NCBI GenBank assembly: GCA_945871815.1
Contig: CAMBXM010000002.1
Location: 1 to 64,000, forward strand
From: Singulisphaera sp. GP187
GTDB lineage: Bacteria > Planctomycetota > UBA1135 > UBA2386
Reading direction: 5' to 3'
Length of the DNA: 64,000 nucleotides
The notes beneath the pieces are model-generated. The model was given only the letters and a program-made list of their open reading frames with translations, was not told where the DNA came from and searched no databases. Positions 1-8,509 of the stretch are shown here, piece by piece. The first letter of the stretch is position 1, and each line of letters opens with the position of its first letter. Both the position numbers and the translations under genes were made by a program.

Positions 1-137
1 AACAGGTCGCTCGACAGGAATCGGATGGTCGACTGCAACTCGGCAGCGGTGACAGTCGGCGCCGCCGGGCTGGGCGTGTGGCACGCCGCGGTGAGCAGCG
101 CCGCCAGTGCAAGCGCGGACGGGGACAGGCTTCGCAT
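1..137 (-). CDS. N-terminus of lipoprotein, probable M28-family peptidase (cut by window edge)
   Basis: Reading leftwards from an ATG at 135-137, the first 45 codons encode a lipoprotein leader: a basic start (MRSLSPSA), a hydrophobic stretch and the lipobox LTAAC with Cys at residue 19. The mature part begins with Pro/Ala-rich linker and then AAELQSTIRFLSSDL. That phrase resembles the opening of secreted M28 aminopeptidases, where a helix ending in a 'FLASDEL' type motif precedes the catalytic domain. The metal ligands lie outside the window, so the family call is inference from a short match; the lipoprotein leader is seen directly. It reads in the same direction as the pepE gene just upstream, 13 bases away. 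Confidence 0.5.
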   Translation of the reverse strand, partial: MRSLSPSALALAALLTAACHTPSPAAPTVTAAELQSTIRFLSSDL

Positions 138-150
138 GATCGTGTGGCCT

Positions 151-867
151 TCACTTCGCAGGGGCAGGGGACAGCAAAAAGGAGAGATCGGAACCGGGGT
201 CGAGTTCGCGCGGCGCCTCGCCGCGGCAGAACAGGCGCGCCGTGGTCGAGCCGCACAGTCGCATGGCTGCGCCGCGGACATCGAGCCAGCCGCCTTCGCG
301 CAGACCGAGGACCGGAGTGTCGTGCTCTTCGTGGAACTGGCGCAGACGTTCTTCGCGCGTCTCGCCCATGTGCGTGCTGCGTGGATCGGCGTCGAGGTAG
401 TGCGGGTTGATCTGGAACGGCACGAGTCCGAGGGCGGTGAACGTCCTCGGTTCGACGATCGGCATGTCGTTGGTGGTACGGATCGACAGCGTCGCGACGT
501 TGGTGCCAGCACTGCTGCCGACGTAAGGCATACCCTTGTTGGCGCGCGCGGCGATCGCGGCTGCGGCGCCGGTGGTGTGCAACCGATCGAGCAGGCGGAA
601 GGTGTTGCCGCCGCCCACGAACACCGCGTCAGCTCTCCCGATCGCGGCGAGCGCGTGGTCCTCGCGGTGGATCGACTGCAAGCGGATGCCGAGTTCGGCG
701 AAGGCCGCCGCGGCCTTGTCGGCGTAGGCCTCGTGGTCTTGCAGTGCCCAGGGCACGAACAGGATCGACCGGCAGCCATGCAGGTGATCCTTCAACGCCT
801 CTCGCACGTGCTCGAGGTAGGTGCGGCCGTGCATCGTCGAATTGGAGATGAGGAGCAGGCGGCGCAT
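151..867 (-). CDS. pepE: Dipeptidase E (alpha-aspartyl dipeptidase, S51)
   Basis: 238 residues, close to the roughly 230 of the E. coli enzyme. The family hydrolyses dipeptides with an N-terminal aspartate in the cytoplasm. The protein opens MRRLLLISNST, has the GGGNTFRLL loop at about 85-93, the nucleophile elbow VGSSAGTN with Ser119, then Asp134 in NDMP and His156 in INPHY, which match the S51 Ser-Asp-His arrangement. There is no signal peptide. The frame stays open far upstream of 867, but the family start and the hydrophobic first strand make the ATG at 865-867 the natural start. The same-strand neighbour on its downstream side is the probable M28 peptidase, so both may take part in peptide turnover. 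Confidence 0.9.
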   Translation of the reverse strand: MRRLLLISNSTMHGRTYLEHVREALKDHLHGCRSILFVPWALQDHEAYADKAAAAFAELGIRLQSIHREDHALAAIGRADAVFVGGGNTFRLLDRLHTTGAAAAIAARANKGMPYVGSSAGTNVATLSIRTTNDMPIVEPRTFTALGLVPFQINPHYLDADPRSTHMGETREERLRQFHEEHDTPVLGLREGGWLDVRGAAMRLCGSTTARLFCRGEAPRELDPGSDLSFLLSPAPAK

Positions 868-935
868 GGGCGCAGCACAGTAGGCCGCGCCGCGAGGAGC
901 GTCCATGCACGCGAGTGCGAACGCGTGTTCGCGGC

Positions 936-2945
936 TCAGCCGTCGAGGCGAGCCGCCAACCCGGCCTTGCCGAGTTCGTTCAACTCGCGCTGCACGCGGC
1001 GAAGGATCGCTTCGGGGGTGCGCTGCAGGCCGTCCTTGTCGCTCATGCTCAGAGGTCGCAGCTGCTTCGCGGTCACGAGGTGCCTTACTGCTGCTTCGTG
1101 GTCTTTGGACGCGTGGAGGATCAGGGCCGCGCCAGCGTGCGCGAGCACGGCGAAGTGGTCGGCCGAGTCCTTGAAGTCGGCGCTGCCACGCGCACTCGCC
1201 GCGAAGCTCGCGATCGCGAGGTCGTAGGCGGCGAGCGCGCTTAGGGGCTCCTTGTCGGTCACGTAGAGTTCGGCACAGACCAGCGCCGCGTAGCCGCTGA
1301 ACCATTCTGCTACCGGAACGTCGCTGGCCGCAGCCGTGAGCGCGCGGTAGCGATCGAGCAGCGCGTACGCCCCGCGATCGACCAGCATGCGATTGCGGAA
1401 GGCCTCGTGCACGACGTTGGCGGACGGGAAGCGTGCGAGGGCGTCCGCGAGACACGCCTGCGCCTCGCGGCGAAGGCCGAGGAACGACAGTCGGTTGGCG
1501 CCGTCGACGAAGTCCTGGTCGGTGGCCAGCGGATGGCGCAGCAACGCGCAGGCGGCGAACGCAGCGTGCTGCAGCGCGGTCACGAGCGTTTCGGGTGGCG
1601 GCGTCGGCTCGGCGACGGCAACCTGCATGCACCCAGCACTGAGCGCGCGCAGCAGTTCTTGGCCGAGGCGGTCGGAGAGCTTCGTGGTGTTGGCGCTGGC
1701 GAGGGCCGCGGCCGCCATGGCGTCGGTCGGCAGCTTGGCCGCGTCACCGAGGCGAAAGCTGACGATGGCGCGCACCGCCGCTGCCGCGAGCGCGTCGCTG
1801 CCGTCCGTAGTCGCGACTTGGTCGGCCGCGCGTCGCGCGTCCTCCAGTAGCAATGCTCCGGTCGTGCCCGGCGACGACAGCAGCAACAGCCCGAGCGCCA
1901 GGTTGGCGCGCGCCACGCGCAGGTTGGCAGCGGGGTCCTCGGGTGCCTTCTTGCGCGCCGCGAGTGCCTCGTCGAGTTCGCCTTCGACGACGTCGCGCTC
2001 GCTGCTCGCGAGCGGGTCGCTCTCGGCATTTGCGACTGCCGCGAACGTCACGTCCTTCGCTCGCAGCGCCCCGGTGCGGCCGGCCTCGCGGCAGGTGACC
2101 AGGAGTTCGAGAGTCTTGTCGCCCTCGGCGATGCGCGCCAGCGTGCCTTCGAGCGAGTTGGTCACGCCGTCGTCGTCGCACCGAGCAATCGCATCCTGGA
2201 GATCGATCGCACACTCCGGGATCGCGATGGCAGCGAGTGCGATCGCACCTTTGCGGAAGGTCGCGGCATCGTCTTCGCGCAGCGCCATGCGCAGCACGTC
2301 GATCGGGAAGTTGCCGGCGAGGGCGCAGCGATCGAGCAGGTGGCGGCGGCCCTGGGCGTCGGCCGTGCGGTAGATGCGTTCGAGTTCGTTGCGACTCCGC
2401 TGGTCGCTGCTGTGCAGCAACTGGTCGACGTCGATCGCGGGCGGGTCGACCTCGACTTTGCCCTTGTGCTTCTGCACGTCGTCGATCGCGTCCTGCATCG
2501 AACGATCGAGGAAGTGGTCGAACAGCACGGCGCCCTGTTGGTCGACGCCGACATGGCGCGGCGCGTAGCGCTGTTCCTTGAACCAGCGGGCATAGAGCAT
2601 CGGCTCGACGTTCACGTGCTCACTGCAGGTGACGCCGGGGAAGCGCGGGCACTCGATGCGCCGACCCATACTGTCGTAGTCGCGGGGATTGTGGTGGACC
2701 GGCGATGCGACGAGGCAGACGTAGCCTTCGGTCAGCTTCACGAACGACGGGTCGAGATAGGTCTCGGTGGCAAAGCGCTCGCAGAACGGCTCGCCGTCGT
2801 CGTTGACGCAGATGAGGATCGGCTTGCCGTTCGCCAGTTGCACGTTCAGCGCGTCGGCGAGCGAGCGTTGCCACTCGATGCGCGGAGCGGGCGTGGGATC
2901 TTGCGGAAACGCTAGGAAGGCGAGGGTGAGAAGCCAGGTCGACAT
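936..2945 (-). CDS. Secreted thioredoxin-fold protein with HEAT/TPR-like repeats
   Basis: 669 residues from the ATG at 2943-2945; an in-frame ATG seven codons upstream is also possible. The start MSTWLLTLAFLAFPQ is a short signal peptide. Residues about 25-160 look like a thioredoxin fold of the secreted DUF255/thioredoxin-7 kind: a helix with GKPILICVNDDGEPFCERF, then YVCL and a long insert. The usual CxxC is reduced to a single Cys (EPFC), so redox catalysis is doubtful. From about 190 there are HEAT-like helices (FRKGAIALAAIAIPE) and then TPR-like helical pairs to the C-terminus. The specific role is unknown. It diverges from mqnB across about 70 bases. Confidence 0.6.
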   Translation of the reverse strand: MSTWLLTLAFLAFPQDPTPAPRIEWQRSLADALNVQLANGKPILICVNDDGEPFCERFATETYLDPSFVKLTEGYVCLVASPVHHNPRDYDSMGRRIECPRFPGVTCSEHVNVEPMLYARWFKEQRYAPRHVGVDQQGAVLFDHFLDRSMQDAIDDVQKHKGKVEVDPPAIDVDQLLHSSDQRSRNELERIYRTADAQGRRHLLDRCALAGNFPIDVLRMALREDDAATFRKGAIALAAIAIPECAIDLQDAIARCDDDGVTNSLEGTLARIAEGDKTLELLVTCREAGRTGALRAKDVTFAAVANAESDPLASSERDVVEGELDEALAARKKAPEDPAANLRVARANLALGLLLLSSPGTTGALLLEDARRAADQVATTDGSDALAAAAVRAIVSFRLGDAAKLPTDAMAAAALASANTTKLSDRLGQELLRALSAGCMQVAVAEPTPPPETLVTALQHAAFAACALLRHPLATDQDFVDGANRLSFLGLRREAQACLADALARFPSANVVHEAFRNRMLVDRGAYALLDRYRALTAAASDVPVAEWFSGYAALVCAELYVTDKEPLSALAAYDLAIASFAASARGSADFKDSADHFAVLAHAGAALILHASKDHEAAVRHLVTAKQLRPLSMSDKDGLQRTPEAILRRVQRELNELGKAGLAARLDG

Positions 2946-3014
2946 GGCGGCGAACAGTCTAGGCATGGAGGGGCTGCATTGCGCGTGACGGCCCTGCGGC
3001 TACAAGGCTCCGTC

Positions 3015-3662
3015 GTGAACGCCCCTTCCTTGCGCGGCTATCTGCCGGTCTACGCTGCCGCTGCTGAGGGCGACGCGTTGCTGAAGCACGGCGCCGTGCA
3101 GCTCGGCGTCGGCAAGGTCGCGGCGGCGGTGAGCCTGTGCCAGCGGCTCGCGAAGGCACGGCCGGCGGGGGTGCTGCTGTTCGGCGTCGCGGGGGCGTAT
3201 CCGGCGCGGCATCGGTCGAACTCGAAGTTGCAGGTCGGCGAGGTGGTGGTGGTCGAACGCGACGGCTTCGGCGACGAAGGGGTCGGCGTGGCGGACGGGT
3301 TCTTGTCCATGTCGGCGCTGTCGCTGGGACCGAGGGATCGTGTCGCGATGGGTCCGTTCGGGCTCGATGCGCTGGCGAGTCGCACCGCTGTGCGGGTGCT
3401 CGAAGTCGAGGTGGTGTCTGCGACCACCGTCAGCACTTGCAGTGGGTCCGAGGCGCTGTCGGCGGCCTTGGCAATGCGGACCGAGGCGGCGATCGAGACG
3501 ATGGAAGGTGCCGCGGTGGCGTACGTGTGCGCCATGCTCTCGGTGCCGCTGCTTCATGTGCGCGCGATCAGCAACTACTGCGGTGAACGTTCGCGCGGCG
3601 AATGGGACCTGCGGCGCGCGTGTGCGGCGGTGCAGGACGCGGTGCTGCGGTTGCTGGGGTGA
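3015..3662 (+). CDS. mqnB: Futalosine hydrolase
   Basis: 215 residues from a GTG at 3015; TTG at 2979 and GTG at 2985 are alternatives that add residues not expected in the family. MqnB removes hypoxanthine from futalosine to give dehypoxanthine futalosine in the futalosine route to menaquinone. The nucleoside phosphorylase fold shows as GVLLFGVAGAYP near 45-60 and the diagnostic C-terminal block IETMEGAAVAYVCAML followed by VRAISNYCG, where the Glu contacts the ribose. Supporting context is mqnD 4 kb downstream on the same strand. The genes between them are unrelated to quinone synthesis, so the pair may once have been closer. Confidence 0.85.
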   Translation: MNAPSLRGYLPVYAAAAEGDALLKHGAVQLGVGKVAAAVSLCQRLAKARPAGVLLFGVAGAYPARHRSNSKLQVGEVVVVERDGFGDEGVGVADGFLSMSALSLGPRDRVAMGPFGLDALASRTAVRVLEVEVVSATTVSTCSGSEALSAALAMRTEAAIETMEGAAVAYVCAMLSVPLLHVRAISNYCGERSRGEWDLRRACAAVQDAVLRLLG

Positions 3663-3783
3663 TCGTTCTTGGTCGCGGCGAGAACGGCACGCTGGTCGGC
3701 GTAGTGCGGCTTACACTCTGCTGCCGATGGTTGGCCCGGCCCTTGCTCGGGAACGGCGCTTCGAAGCCGACCATCTCCCTGAC

Positions 3784-6222
3784 ATGCCTCAGATCCTCGG
3801 TTCTCCGGCTCGATGTGCTCTTCTGCGCCAGGTCTCCTCGGTGTTGCTGTGCGCCTTCGCGCTGACCCAGTTCGCTACCGCGCAGTGTGGACTCACGCGG
3901 ATGCCTTCGACCGGCATTCCGGGCACGAACGGCACGATCTACGCCGCGGTGCGTCACGACCTCGACGGTGCGGGGCCAGAGGCGCCGGTCGTCGTGCTCG
4001 GGGGCAGTTTCACCGTGATCGGGACGACGGCCGCCGGTGGCCTCGCGACCTATGACTCGGTGACCGGGGCGATCGCACCTCTCGGCGGCCCGGGGCCGCA
4101 CAACGTGCGCGCGCTCCTGGTCACCCAGAACGGCGACCTGCTCGCGGCATCGCAGACGCCGACGGCAGGGTTCGTCGTCGAGCGTTGGAACGGGGCGACT
4201 TGGGCCCAGCTCGGCCAGACCTTCGACGCACCGATCCGCGCACTCGCCGAACTCCAGAACGGAGACGTGGTCGCTGCCGGTGACTTCACTGGCATCAGCG
4301 GGACGCCGTTGCCGAGCATCGCGCGTTGGAACGGCACGTCGTGGCAATCGATGGGAAGCGGCGCCGATGCATCCGTCTACGCACTCGCTGTGCTCCCGAA
4401 TGGCGACCTCGTGGCGGGGGGTGGCTTTCAAACGATCGGCGGCGTGGCAACAACGGGACTGGCTCGCTGGAACGGCTCTGGCTGGGTGAGCTTCGGCGTG
4501 CTCGACTTCGGCGTCCTCGCGATGCTCGTCGCGTCGAACGGAGACCTCGTGATCGGCGGGACGTTTCGCACGATCGGCGGCTCGCCGGCGACCGGTCTCG
4601 CGCGATGGAACGGCAGCACCTTCACCGCCATCTCGCTGCCGGCTCCCGTTCATGCGATCGCCGAAGCCAGCAACGGGGACCTCGTCGTCGGTGGTGAGTT
4701 CACGACGCCGGGTGTGCGCGTCGCGCGATGGGATGGAACGTCGTGGTCGCCACTCGCCGCGGGACTCGGCGCCGTTCCTCGTGCACTCGCGTTCGGCGCG
4801 GACGGCACGTTGGTGGCTGCAGGCAGCTTCACTGGCCTGAACGGTGTGTCGGCGTTGGGTGTCGCGCGCTTCGGACAAGGCGTGTGGTCGCCCCTGTGCG
4901 GTGGCTTCAGCGGCCCGCTCGTCGCCATCGCAGCGCATCCCGAGGGAGGCTTCGTGATGTCGGGGCAGGTCGGCTCGATCGATGGTGTGCCGATGCCGGC
5001 GCTCGTGCGCTTCGACGGGACGCTGTTCGTGCCATTCGCACCGGGCACAGCGACGCTCTCCGATCCGATGCGCGTGTTGCCGAACGGGGACCTCGTCGGG
5101 CGTGATGGCTCGGGGCGACTCGTGCGCGTCAACGCGTCGTCGCGGACGCAGCTCGATCCGCCGGTGGCGGCGATCAGCGACCTGGACGTCGATCCGCAGC
5201 AGCGTCTCGTCGTGGTCGGTCCCCAACCGGGATTCGCAACGAGCCAGATGTGGCGACTCGACAGCAGCGTCTGGTCGCCGATCGGCGGCGGGTTGGCCGG
5301 ATCGTTGCCCGCGCTCGTGGCGATGCCGAACGGCGACTATGTGGTCGGAGGGTCGTTCCCCGATGTGGGTGGTGCGCCCATCGCCTACGTCGCGCGCTGG
5401 GTCGGCAACGTGTTCGTTCCGCTCGGGAGCGGGTTGAACGGACCGGTCACCAATCTGGTGCTGCGGCAAGACGGTCGCCTGCTCGTGCTCGGTACGTTCA
5501 CGATGGCCGGCGGTGTCGCCGCCAATGGCGTCGCGTGGTGGGATGGCGTGTCGTGGTCGGCAGAGCCGGGGCTCGAGAACATCGTGTTCACGCGGCCCAA
5601 GTTCTTGCCCGACGGCAGCCTCATCGTCCGCACCAGTTCGGGTTCGCAGCGGTGGGACGGCGTGCAATGGACGAGCTTGGGCGACAGCTCCGTCATCTTG
5701 AGTGGGACCAGCGAGGGCACCGCGGTGCTCACGAACGGCGATTATGTCCTCGCCGCGGTGTTCCAGACCTCAGCGGGGGCTGCGGCGAACAACCTCGTTC
5801 GGTTCCAGTCGAGTTGCCGCGCGCTGGCGACGCCCGTGGGGGCTGGCTGTCTTGGTCAAAGTCTGCAGACGACGAGCGCTGCATGGGCGGCTGGCGTGTG
5901 CCGCGTGCGAGGCGTGGGGCTCGGAGCTGCGCAGCTGGTGTTGGTCGGGACCGGGTTCGCGCCGCAGGCAGTGGGGCTCGACACGTTGCTGCCGCAGGGA
6001 GTCGCTGGGTGCTCGCTGCTGGTCGTCGCGGACTCGTCGCTCACGCAGCTCGCGTTCGCGAACGGCGGCGTCGCGGAGAGTTCGCTGTCGATCCCGCGGG
6101 ACCCGGTGTTGGTCGGGGCTGCGTTCCGGCAGCAGATGGTGCCGGTGCAGTTCGATGGGATTGGGGCACTCGTGGCGGTGACCAGTACCAACGCAGTGGA
6201 TCACGTGGTCGGCAGCTACTGA
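3784..6222 (+). CDS. Secreted NGDxVxGG-repeat protein with planctomycete-type C-terminal module
   Basis: 812 residues from the ATG at 3784, chosen because it gives a signal peptide ending LTQFATAQC; the frame is open well upstream. About 11-13 repeats of roughly 40-55 residues follow, each containing an 'NGDLVVGGxF' strand and an 'ARWNGxxW' strand, for example NGDVVAAGDFTGISG and LARWNGSGWVSF. This pattern resembles delta-60 or kelch-like beta-propeller blades. The last 130 residues (from CRALATPVGAGC) form a separate module with a DPVLVGAAF..Q core that recurs in the Cys-rich protein at 15357. Function is unknown; an extracellular, perhaps surface-attached, role is inferred. Confidence 0.75.
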   Translation: MPQILGSPARCALLRQVSSVLLCAFALTQFATAQCGLTRMPSTGIPGTNGTIYAAVRHDLDGAGPEAPVVVLGGSFTVIGTTAAGGLATYDSVTGAIAPLGGPGPHNVRALLVTQNGDLLAASQTPTAGFVVERWNGATWAQLGQTFDAPIRALAELQNGDVVAAGDFTGISGTPLPSIARWNGTSWQSMGSGADASVYALAVLPNGDLVAGGGFQTIGGVATTGLARWNGSGWVSFGVLDFGVLAMLVASNGDLVIGGTFRTIGGSPATGLARWNGSTFTAISLPAPVHAIAEASNGDLVVGGEFTTPGVRVARWDGTSWSPLAAGLGAVPRALAFGADGTLVAAGSFTGLNGVSALGVARFGQGVWSPLCGGFSGPLVAIAAHPEGGFVMSGQVGSIDGVPMPALVRFDGTLFVPFAPGTATLSDPMRVLPNGDLVGRDGSGRLVRVNASSRTQLDPPVAAISDLDVDPQQRLVVVGPQPGFATSQMWRLDSSVWSPIGGGLAGSLPALVAMPNGDYVVGGSFPDVGGAPIAYVARWVGNVFVPLGSGLNGPVTNLVLRQDGRLLVLGTFTMAGGVAANGVAWWDGVSWSAEPGLENIVFTRPKFLPDGSLIVRTSSGSQRWDGVQWTSLGDSSVILSGTSEGTAVLTNGDYVLAAVFQTSAGAAANNLVRFQSSCRALATPVGAGCLGQSLQTTSAAWAAGVCRVRGVGLGAAQLVLVGTGFAPQAVGLDTLLPQGVAGCSLLVVADSSLTQLAFANGGVAESSLSIPRDPVLVGAAFRQQMVPVQFDGIGALVAVTSTNAVDHVVGSY

Positions 6223-6264
6223 CGGCCCAGGGATGCTGAGCCATGCCCGCGCGGGCTCGGTGCG

Positions 6265-7329
6265 TCAGTCGAAGAGCTCGGCGAGGGATGTGGCGTCGAG
6301 GACCCGGAGAGCGAGCGACTTGAGTTCGGCGGGCTTGGCTCGGGCGAGACGCTCTTCGATGTGGTCTGGTAGCGGTCCGAAGCGCTTCTGCAGCAGCGCG
6401 CGGAGGAGCTCGAGTTGACCTCGACTGCGCCCTTCGGCCTTGCCCTTCCGTAGTCCGCGGGCCTCGCTCTTGGTCGTCGCTGCGTCGACCTTGTCCTGCA
6501 CGTACTTCTCGAGTGGGTTGAGCATGAGCTTCACAGTCCTTCGCGGCAGCGTCTTTCGCACCACGGCGTGCACAGTCTGCGTGTCGACCTTGGCCGTTGT
6601 CGCGAGGTAGGAGAATACCATCCCGAGCAGGAGCCTGCCTCGCGGGGCATCGAGCACGGCGGTCAGGAGGGATCGGAGGCGAAGGAGTTCGCGCGGGAGC
6701 GCCTCGGCGTCGAGGCCACGCAAGTGGACGAGGGCTTCGATGGCGATGCGTGCGACGAGGTCGTCGCGCGCGTCCTCGATGCGGGCATCGGCCTCGCGCG
6801 AGAGGTCATCGAGCAGGTAGGTCCACGAGGGCAGGAGAGAACGCAGGGCGTCCCGTTCCTCGGGCGTGAGGTCCTCGGGCACAGCGAACAGGTCGCGCAC
6901 GTCGAGCGGCGCGGTCCACGTCTCCTCGCCGTGGTGGACGACGAGCGGGATCACGAGTGGCAGATCGGGCGGGCTGCCGAGCTGCTGGTGCAAGCGGTCG
7001 ATGAGGCGGACGCCGTAGCGGAGCATCTGCCAGGCGGTGAGGCGGTCGTTGCCGCTCTTGTGCTCCAGCACGGCGTGCAGGAAGACGGCGCGGGAGCCGC
7101 ACGGAATGCGGAACAGGAGGTCGGCTGTGTGAGGACGGTCGGCGGCGTCGGCGACCCCTTCGTCGACGCGTTCGAGGCGGGACCAGTCGAGGCGAAGGGC
7201 CAGCGCCCGGTAGCGCGGATCGCGCAACACACGCGAGCGCAGCAGGGTCCGCGCCTGGTCGGGGTGCGCGAAGGCCGTGCGGAAGAGCTGGTCGTGTGGG
7301 CGGGAGAGGTCCACGCCCTCCATGTGCAC
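6265..7329 (-). CDS. Rpn-family recombination-promoting nuclease / transposase_31-like
   Basis: 354 residues. Rpn proteins are PD-(D/E)xK endonucleases that raise RecA-independent recombination in E. coli and have since been linked to defence. The opening HDQLFRTAFAHPDQARTLL is the family signature. The catalytic residues are visible as Asp70 (TADLLFRI), Glu89 and Lys91 (VLEHKSG), followed by the conserved MLRYGVRLIDRL helix. The C-terminus has the charged EARGLRKGKAEGRSRGQ region typical of the family, then a helical tail. It is convergent with the repeat protein and sits next to a broken kinase gene. No terminal inverted repeats were seen, so it is best read as a chromosomal nuclease gene, not a mobile element. 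Confidence 0.85.
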   Translation of the reverse strand: MHMEGVDLSRPHDQLFRTAFAHPDQARTLLRSRVLRDPRYRALALRLDWSRLERVDEGVADAADRPHTADLLFRIPCGSRAVFLHAVLEHKSGNDRLTAWQMLRYGVRLIDRLHQQLGSPPDLPLVIPLVVHHGEETWTAPLDVRDLFAVPEDLTPEERDALRSLLPSWTYLLDDLSREADARIEDARDDLVARIAIEALVHLRGLDAEALPRELLRLRSLLTAVLDAPRGRLLLGMVFSYLATTAKVDTQTVHAVVRKTLPRRTVKLMLNPLEKYVQDKVDAATTKSEARGLRKGKAEGRSRGQLELLRALLQKRFGPLPDHIEERLARAKPAELKSLALRVLDATSLAELFD

Positions 7330-7419
7330 GGGAGGTGCGAGCGGTTACGGGTGAGCCTGCGAAAGCGTTCGCGCGCCGCTGGCTCGACACCCGGCGTGGG
7401 CGAGCTACGCTGGCCCGCC

Positions 7420-7629
7420 ATGCAGCCCGGGAACCCTGCTCAAAAAGACCGCCCGACCCACATCGGCCCGTTCAAGGTCCTCGACGTGATCGGTGAGGGC
7501 GGCATGGGGACCGTCTACCTCGGCGAGCAGAGAGAACCCGTCCGCCGCCGCGCCGCGGGCGGCGTATCGCGGTCCCCTCGACGCAACAGCAACGCCGCGC
7601 ATCCTTGCATCCGCGCCCCGTCCCCGTAA
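7420..7629 (+). pseudogene. Truncated Ser/Thr protein kinase (N-lobe fragment)
   Basis: The ATG at 7420 opens 69 codons. Residues about 14-44 are a clear kinase N-lobe: IGPFKVLDVIGEGGMGTVY is the glycine-rich loop, and LGEQREPVRRRAA matches the insert that in planctomycete PASTA/TPR-type kinases runs straight into the catalytic lysine strand (VALKVIK). Here similarity stops at about 7550 and the reading frame continues as unrelated Arg/Pro/Ser sequence to a TAA at 7627. The ATP-binding lysine and the whole C-lobe are missing. The break lies about 90 bases before mqnD. I infer a deletion that removed most of a kinase gene; the fragment cannot be an active kinase. Confidence 0.7.
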
Positions 7630-7642
7630 CCAACATGCACCC

Positions 7643-8509
7643 GTGCCCTTCCCCCGCCCGCTCCGCTTCGGCATGTCGCCGTGCCCCAACGACACCTTCG
7701 CGTTCTGGGCCGCGTTGCACGGCGAGGTGACGGACCCGCACATCCGCCTCGAGCTCGCGATGCTCGACGACGTCGAAGCGCTGAACCGCCGCGCCACCGG
7801 CCCGCTCGCCGAACGCCTCGACGTGACGAAGCTCAGCGTCCCGGCCCTCGCTGCCGCGATCGACGACTACGCGATCCTGCCGTCCGGCGCGGCCCTCGGC
7901 TTCGGCTGCGGCCCGCTCGTCGTGCGTCGCGCCAACGATCCTCGCCGCACGCTCGCCGACCTGCGCGGTGCCCGCGTCGCGATCCCCGGCGAACGCACGA
8001 CCGCCTTCCTGCTCTTCTCCACCTTCGCGTCGCGCGAGTGCACCTTCGTGCCGATGCGCTTTCACCACATCCTCACCGCCGTCGCGAACGGCGAGGTCGA
8101 CGCCGGCCTCGTCATCCACGAGAGCCGCTTCACCTACGCGTCCCACGGCCTCGCCCTCACAGCCGACCTCGGCGAACTCTGGGAGCAGGCCACGAACGCG
8201 CCGCTGCCGCTCGGTGTGATCGCGATCCGCCGTTCGCTCGGCCGCGCGTGCTACGACGCCACAGCCTCTCTGCTGCGCGCCTCCGTCCGACTCGCGCAGC
8301 AGAACCCCTCCCGCGCGCGCCCCTTCGTCCGCCAGCACAGCCAGGAAATGAACGACGACGTCTGCGACCAGCACATCGCCCTCTACGTCAACGAGCGCAC
8401 CGTCGACCTCGGCGACGTGGGCCGCCACGCGATCGACGCCATGCTGCAACGCGGCCGCGCGAGTGGCCTGTTGCCCGCGGGCCGGTCGCCGTGGTGGGGG
8501 GACGCATGA
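7643..8509 (+). CDS. mqnD: 1,4-dihydroxy-6-naphthoate synthase
   Basis: 288 residues from a GTG at 7643, which places the conserved strand LRFGMSPCPNDTFAFW at residues 6-21, where the family has it. MqnD converts cyclic dehypoxanthine futalosine to 1,4-dihydroxy-6-naphthoate in the futalosine menaquinone pathway. Other family features are DVTKLSVPALAAAI, the phosphate-binding-like GCGPLVVRR, the VAIPGERTTAFLL hinge and VDAGLVIHESRFTYA with the conserved catalytic-site His. The stop overlaps the ATG of the hydrolase gene by four bases, so the two are translationally coupled. It starts 14 bases after the stop of the kinase fragment. Confidence 0.92.
   Translation: MPFPRPLRFGMSPCPNDTFAFWAALHGEVTDPHIRLELAMLDDVEALNRRATGPLAERLDVTKLSVPALAAAIDDYAILPSGAALGFGCGPLVVRRANDPRRTLADLRGARVAIPGERTTAFLLFSTFASRECTFVPMRFHHILTAVANGEVDAGLVIHESRFTYASHGLALTADLGELWEQATNAPLPLGVIAIRRSLGRACYDATASLLRASVRLAQQNPSRARPFVRQHSQEMNDDVCDQHIALYVNERTVDLGDVGRHAIDAMLQRGRASGLLPAGRSPWWGDA

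Noticed and set aside
3568-5667. A 699-codon antisense frame over the NGD-repeat gene
   Set aside because: Periodicity is that of the repeats on the other strand; no recognisable protein features.
6265-7329. The Rpn gene as an insertion sequence
   Set aside because: No terminal inverted repeats or target duplication were seen; Rpn nucleases are usually ordinary chromosomal genes despite the transposase label.
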